Shown in pieces: positions 61,492 through 64,000 of a DNA stretch of 64,000 nt. Source of the DNA: Thioalkalivibrio thiocyanodenitrificans ARhD 1. GTDB taxonomy: Bacteria > Pseudomonadota > Gammaproteobacteria > Ectothiorhodospirales > Ectothiorhodospiraceae. A program made the position numbers and the translations under genes. The notes beneath the pieces were generated by a model. It was not told where the DNA came from. It worked only from the letters and a program-made list of their open reading frames with translations, and did not search any database. Numbering within the stretch: the first letter of the stretch is position 1; each line of letters begins with the position of its first letter. The DNA is taken from NCBI RefSeq assembly GCF_000378965.1, contig NZ_KB900536.1:2543407-2607406 (forward strand). The letters run 5' to 3'.

Positions 61492-62155
61492 ACTGCGCCT
61501 GCGCCGCGTCCTGCTGGCACTGGACGTGGCCGGTGCGCCGCCGGCCGCCCTGTCCTATGCGGTGACCCTGGCGGCGCGTTTCGAGGCGGATCTGGAAGCG
61601 ATGCTGCTGGCTCAGGCGGAACTGACCCGCGTGGCCACGCTGCCCTTTGCCACGGAGGTGAGCCTCCTGGCCGGCATGGAGCGGCGCCTGGATGCCGCCC
61701 TGATGCAGCGCAGTCTTCAGGGCACGACGGCACGGCTGCGCGCCTTGATGGCGGAACTGGCCGGGCCGGCGCGCGTGCGCTGGTCGCTTCAGGTGGCCGG
61801 CGGCCCGGGATGGGAGACCCTGCTGGCGGAACTGGGCGAAGGCAGCCTGCTGGTACGGGCCCATCACGGCCATCACGTGCCCGCGGCAGGCGCACAGCCG
61901 CACGGGGGGGTGTGCGCGGTGTTCGATGAAAGCCCCGCCGGCCGGTCCGCGCTCGAGCTTGCCCGGTCGCTGGACACGCGGGCCGTGTGCGTGCCGGCCG
62001 CCGGTGCCGGGTTGGCCGCGCGGTTGACCGCCCTGCGCCCGCAGACGCTGATCCTGCCGGCGGGATTCTTCGCGCAACACGCCCCCATGCTCCGCCCGCT
62101 CCTCGCGCGCCTGGGCTGTACGCTGCTGGTGGTGGGACAGGAGAGGCTGAAGTAG
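61472..62155 (+). CDS. Universal-stress-protein-like protein
   Basis: A 227-residue protein with an alpha/beta pattern resembling a divergent tandem UspA fold: RVLLALDVAGAPPAALSYAVTLAARFEADLEAMLL at the start, and GVCAVFDESPAGRSALELA in the second half. The usual G-x2-G-x9-G-S/T ATP motif is not clear. It is translationally coupled to the Lon-like protease gene by a 20-bp overlap, suggesting a shared stress role. Confidence 0.65.
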   Translation: MTAILSELRLRRVLLALDVAGAPPAALSYAVTLAARFEADLEAMLLAQAELTRVATLPFATEVSLLAGMERRLDAALMQRSLQGTTARLRALMAELAGPARVRWSLQVAGGPGWETLLAELGEGSLLVRAHHGHHVPAAGAQPHGGVCAVFDESPAGRSALELARSLDTRAVCVPAAGAGLAARLTALRPQTLILPAGFFAQHAPMLRPLLARLGCTLLVVGQERLK

Positions 62156-62265
62156 GAAGGGAGAAGTGGGAAGTGGGAAGGGGGAATTGGGAAGTGGGAA
62201 CTGAATGCCTCACTTCGCCCTTCCCAATTCGCCCTTCCCACTTCCCTCCCCCTTCCCACTTCCAA
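62156..62265. repeat. Facing heptamer arrays between convergent genes
   Basis: GTGGGAA-type units (GGGAGAA, GTGGGAA, GTGGGAA, GGGGGAA, TTGGGAA, GTGGGAA) fill 62161-62200; inverted units (CTTCCCA, ATTCGCC, CTTCCCA, CTTCCCT, CCCCCTT, CCCACTT) fill 62218-62262. They lie exactly between the stops of the USP-like gene and pcm. The transcript could fold into a long imperfect hairpin usable as a terminator from both sides. Confidence 0.85.
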
Positions 62266-62267
62266 AG

Positions 62268-62942
62268 TCATTCCCTGCCCACCAGGGGTACGAATACCAC
62301 GCCCAGCACGTTGCGGGTCTCGAGCCCGCCGTCCTCGCCGCGCACCCCCAGGACCAGGTCCTGTCCGTACCAGCCCGTGTCCACGGGGATCACCAGCCGA
62401 CCCCCCGGGCGCAGCTGTTCCACCAGGGTCGGGGGGATCTCCTCGGCCGCGGCGGTGACGATCACCGCGTCGAAGGGCGCCGCCTCGGGCCAGCCCAGCC
62501 GCCCGTTGCCGGCACGCACGTGTACGTTTTCATACCCCATCTCCCGAAGGCGTGACTCCGCCTGCGCGGCCAGTTCCGGCACCACCTCAATGCTGTAGAC
62601 CTCGCCGGCGAGTTCCCCCAGCAGGGCCGCCTGGTAGCCGGAACCCGTGCCGATCTCCAGCACACGGCTCTCCGGGGTCAGTGCCAGCAGTTGGGTCATC
62701 AGGGTCACCACGAACGGCTGGGAGATGGTCTGGCCGTAGCCGATGGACAGCGCGGTATTCTCCCAGGCCAGGTCGAGGTCGCGTTCCGTCACGAACCGGT
62801 CCCGGGGCACGCGCCGTATCGCCTCGATGAGGGCCTCGTCAGGAGCCGGGATGCCGGTGCTGCCCGCGGTTTCCCGAAAGTCGCGTTTCAGAGTATCGAT
62901 CAGGGCCTGGATGCCCTTGCGGCGTTTCGCATTCATGGCCAT
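62268..62942 (-). CDS. pcm: Protein-L-isoaspartate O-methyltransferase
   Basis: A 224-residue repair enzyme that methylates isoaspartyl residues in aged proteins. Family motifs are VPRDRFV, NTALSIGYGQTISQPFVVTLMTQLL (as YGQTISQP), VLEIGTGSGYQAALLGEL and PFDAVIVTAAAEEIPPTL. It faces the Lon-like/USP-like pair, so the 59-63 kb stretch is rich in protein quality-control functions. surE, its frequent neighbour, is not seen. Confidence 0.93.
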   Translation of the reverse strand: MAMNAKRRKGIQALIDTLKRDFRETAGSTGIPAPDEALIEAIRRVPRDRFVTERDLDLAWENTALSIGYGQTISQPFVVTLMTQLLALTPESRVLEIGTGSGYQAALLGELAGEVYSIEVVPELAAQAESRLREMGYENVHVRAGNGRLGWPEAAPFDAVIVTAAAEEIPPTLVEQLRPGGRLVIPVDTGWYGQDLVLGVRGEDGGLETRNVLGVVFVPLVGRE

Positions 62943-63300
62943 GTGCCGTCCGTTCGAGAGGGGTTCGTCCGTCGGGCCGGACCGGTGCGACGGCCTTGCC
63001 CGACATCCCGCTGCGACGCGTCTTTATTGCCGCTGACCGACGATCCCGTTCTGTCCTGTGCGCCGATCCCCGGTGGCTGGCGGTTGAAAGGGACAGTCAG
63101 GGGCATCATGAACAGTTTAGCCGATCCGGGGAGCGCCCCGCCGTCGCAGTGCCTGGCGATGCAGAGAAACGGTGCGAGTCGGTCGGCGGGGGCCGCTGAA
63201 GCGGGGCCGCGCGGCACCCGGCGGCCCCGGGTTGTGACGAGGCACGTCCATCCTGGTCTATGCTCTATGCCCGGCAGGGGTGTACGAGGCGAAAGGGTCC
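62943..63300. other. Intergenic region, 358 bp
   Basis: Between divergent pcm and the small membrane protein gene. I see no gene with a convincing ribosome site. A TTGTGA at 63232 and TATGCT at 63259 are poorly spaced as a promoter. Nothing else stands out. Confidence 0.5.
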
Positions 63301-63639
63301 ATGGGCGTCTGGAACAACACAGCACAGGTCATCGGCGGCACGCGGCTGCTGGTCACCCTCGTTGCGCTGGCCGTGGTGCTGACGTTCGCCGTCTATCAGA
63401 CGCGCTGCACACCCGGCGTGGTGTCGTCCGAGTTGCTGGATACGCCGGTGCTGGAGGTGCGCCACGCCGGCGACGAGTTGTATCACCTGCGCGTGGAGCC
63501 GGTGGATGGGGACGTCGTCTGGGTGCGCTGGTACACGCACAGGCAACCGCCGGCGGTGGGTGACTCCATCCAGCTCAACATGACCGTCCTGGAAACCGGC
63601 GAGCGGAACTACCTGGTCATACGGGACATCATCCCCTGA
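63301..63639 (+). CDS. Small single-span membrane protein of unknown function
   Basis: A 112-residue protein: one transmembrane helix (about residues 14-31, TRLLVTLVALAVVLTFAVY), then a beta-rich domain (VLEVRHAGDELYHLRVEPV, VWVRWYTHRQPPAVGDSIQLNM). AAAGGG lies before ATG 63301; an in-frame GTG at 63280 is possible. No family recognised. It converges on the SPOR gene. Confidence 0.65.
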   Translation: MGVWNNTAQVIGGTRLLVTLVALAVVLTFAVYQTRCTPGVVSSELLDTPVLEVRHAGDELYHLRVEPVDGDVVWVRWYTHRQPPAVGDSIQLNMTVLETGERNYLVIRDIIP

Positions 63640-63667
63640 CGATCCTGGCCCGTCGGCCAGGCTTCCT

Positions 63668-63684
63668 GGCCACTTGCCACTGCC
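63668..63684. repeat. Heptamer remnant (TGGCCACTTGCCACTGCC type)
   Basis: GGCCACTTGCCACTGCC is two degenerate units of the inverted AGTGGCA repeat, close to ACTTGCCACTGCCTT at 18391-18405. It lies between convergent genes, at the stop of the SPOR gene. Confidence 0.6.
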
Positions 63685-63685
63685 T

Positions 63686-64000
63686 TTAACCGGATTCCGG
63701 CAGCCTCATGAGCAGGGTCTGGATCTGGTTGGCGTGCAGGCGTTCCCGCACCTTGTTGAGTTCAGTGGTGTCGCGGAAGGGTCCGACGCGCACCCGATGC
63801 CAGGTGTCGGAGTTGACCTGGACCCGCTGGATGTCTGCCTCCACACCCAGCAGGGCGAGGCTTGCCTTCATGCGGTCAGCCTCCTGGAACTGGCGGAAGG
63901 AGCCGGCCTGAAGCATGTAGGTGCCGGGTTCCTCCACTGTCCTGGGGGCGGGCGGCGCCTCTCCGGGGCGCCTGGGCAGGACCTCCGGCTCGGGCACCAC
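63686..64000 (-). CDS. SPOR-domain protein, truncated by the window edge
   Basis: The C-terminal 104 residues of a longer protein. A proline-rich linker (PRRPGEAPPAPRT) leads into a SPOR domain (GTYMLQAGSFRQFQEADRMKASLALLGVEADI, WHRVRVGPF), which binds denuded septal peptidoglycan. An FtsN-like division protein is likely, but the N-terminal part lies outside the window. Confidence 0.85.
   Translation of the reverse strand: MVPEPEVLPRRPGEAPPAPRTVEEPGTYMLQAGSFRQFQEADRMKASLALLGVEADIQRVQVNSDTWHRVRVGPFRDTTELNKVRERLHANQIQTLLMRLPESG

Overview
The window is high-GC DNA (roughly two-thirds G+C by eye), densely coding, with gene content and order typical of a free-living gammaproteobacterium. The his-tatABC arrangement, monofunctional HisB, Fnr with four cysteines, a type II secretion (T2SS) cluster, the GlyGly-CTERM/rhombosortase pair, a CIO-type bd oxidase and a DsrE-like protein suggest something near the Chromatiales/Ectothiorhodospiraceae. 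That placement is an inference from gene content, not a measured phylogeny. I see no tRNA, rRNA, CRISPR array, prophage or plasmid-type gene.

Layout. 0-8.4 kb: fnr, divergent from a histidine run hisB-H-A-F-I-E that continues into tatA-B-C, then gpmI. 8.4-13.6 kb: an FHA protein, a small secreted protein plus SO_0444/YraQ-type permease behind a convincing sigma-54 promoter, a large predicted beta-propeller lipoprotein and a DsrE-like protein with a good terminator. 13.8-28.3 kb: a T2SS cluster, gspC-D-E-F, then an insert (I9-like lipoprotein, S8 protease with a GlyGly-CTERM tail, and a rhombosortase on the opposite strand), then gspG-H-I-J-K-L-M-N. 28.4-33 kb: BamD-like lipoprotein, TonB receptor, FAH-family hydrolase, DUF4019-like lipoprotein, small membrane protein. 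33-38.7 kb: a PAS-GGDEF-EAL protein, HPF-like protein, CBS protein, ArsM. 38.9-46 kb: cydABDC and a second permease of the SO_0444/YraQ type. 46-51 kb: a REP/RAYT mobile module next to hrpA. 51-64 kb: HigA-like antitoxin, glycine-zipper lipoprotein, adenine deaminase, NmrA-like protein, methyltransferase, GlxA-type regulator, MoaD/ThiS plus BNR propeller pair, YiiX-like peptidase, Lon-like protease, a USP-like protein, Pcm, a small membrane protein, and a SPOR protein cut by the window edge.

How it works together. The best-supported system is export and surface processing: the T2SS would carry the S8 protease across the outer membrane, and the adjacent rhombosortase would cleave its GlyGly-CTERM tail. 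A second theme is small repetitive DNA. Heptanucleotide arrays of several sequences, a 9-bp and a 19-bp repeat, and GTAG-type REP elements with their RAYT transposase sit at gene ends. In places they run into coding sequence: the leader peptides of GspI and GspJ, the C-terminus of HrpA, and the N-terminus of the HigA-like protein.
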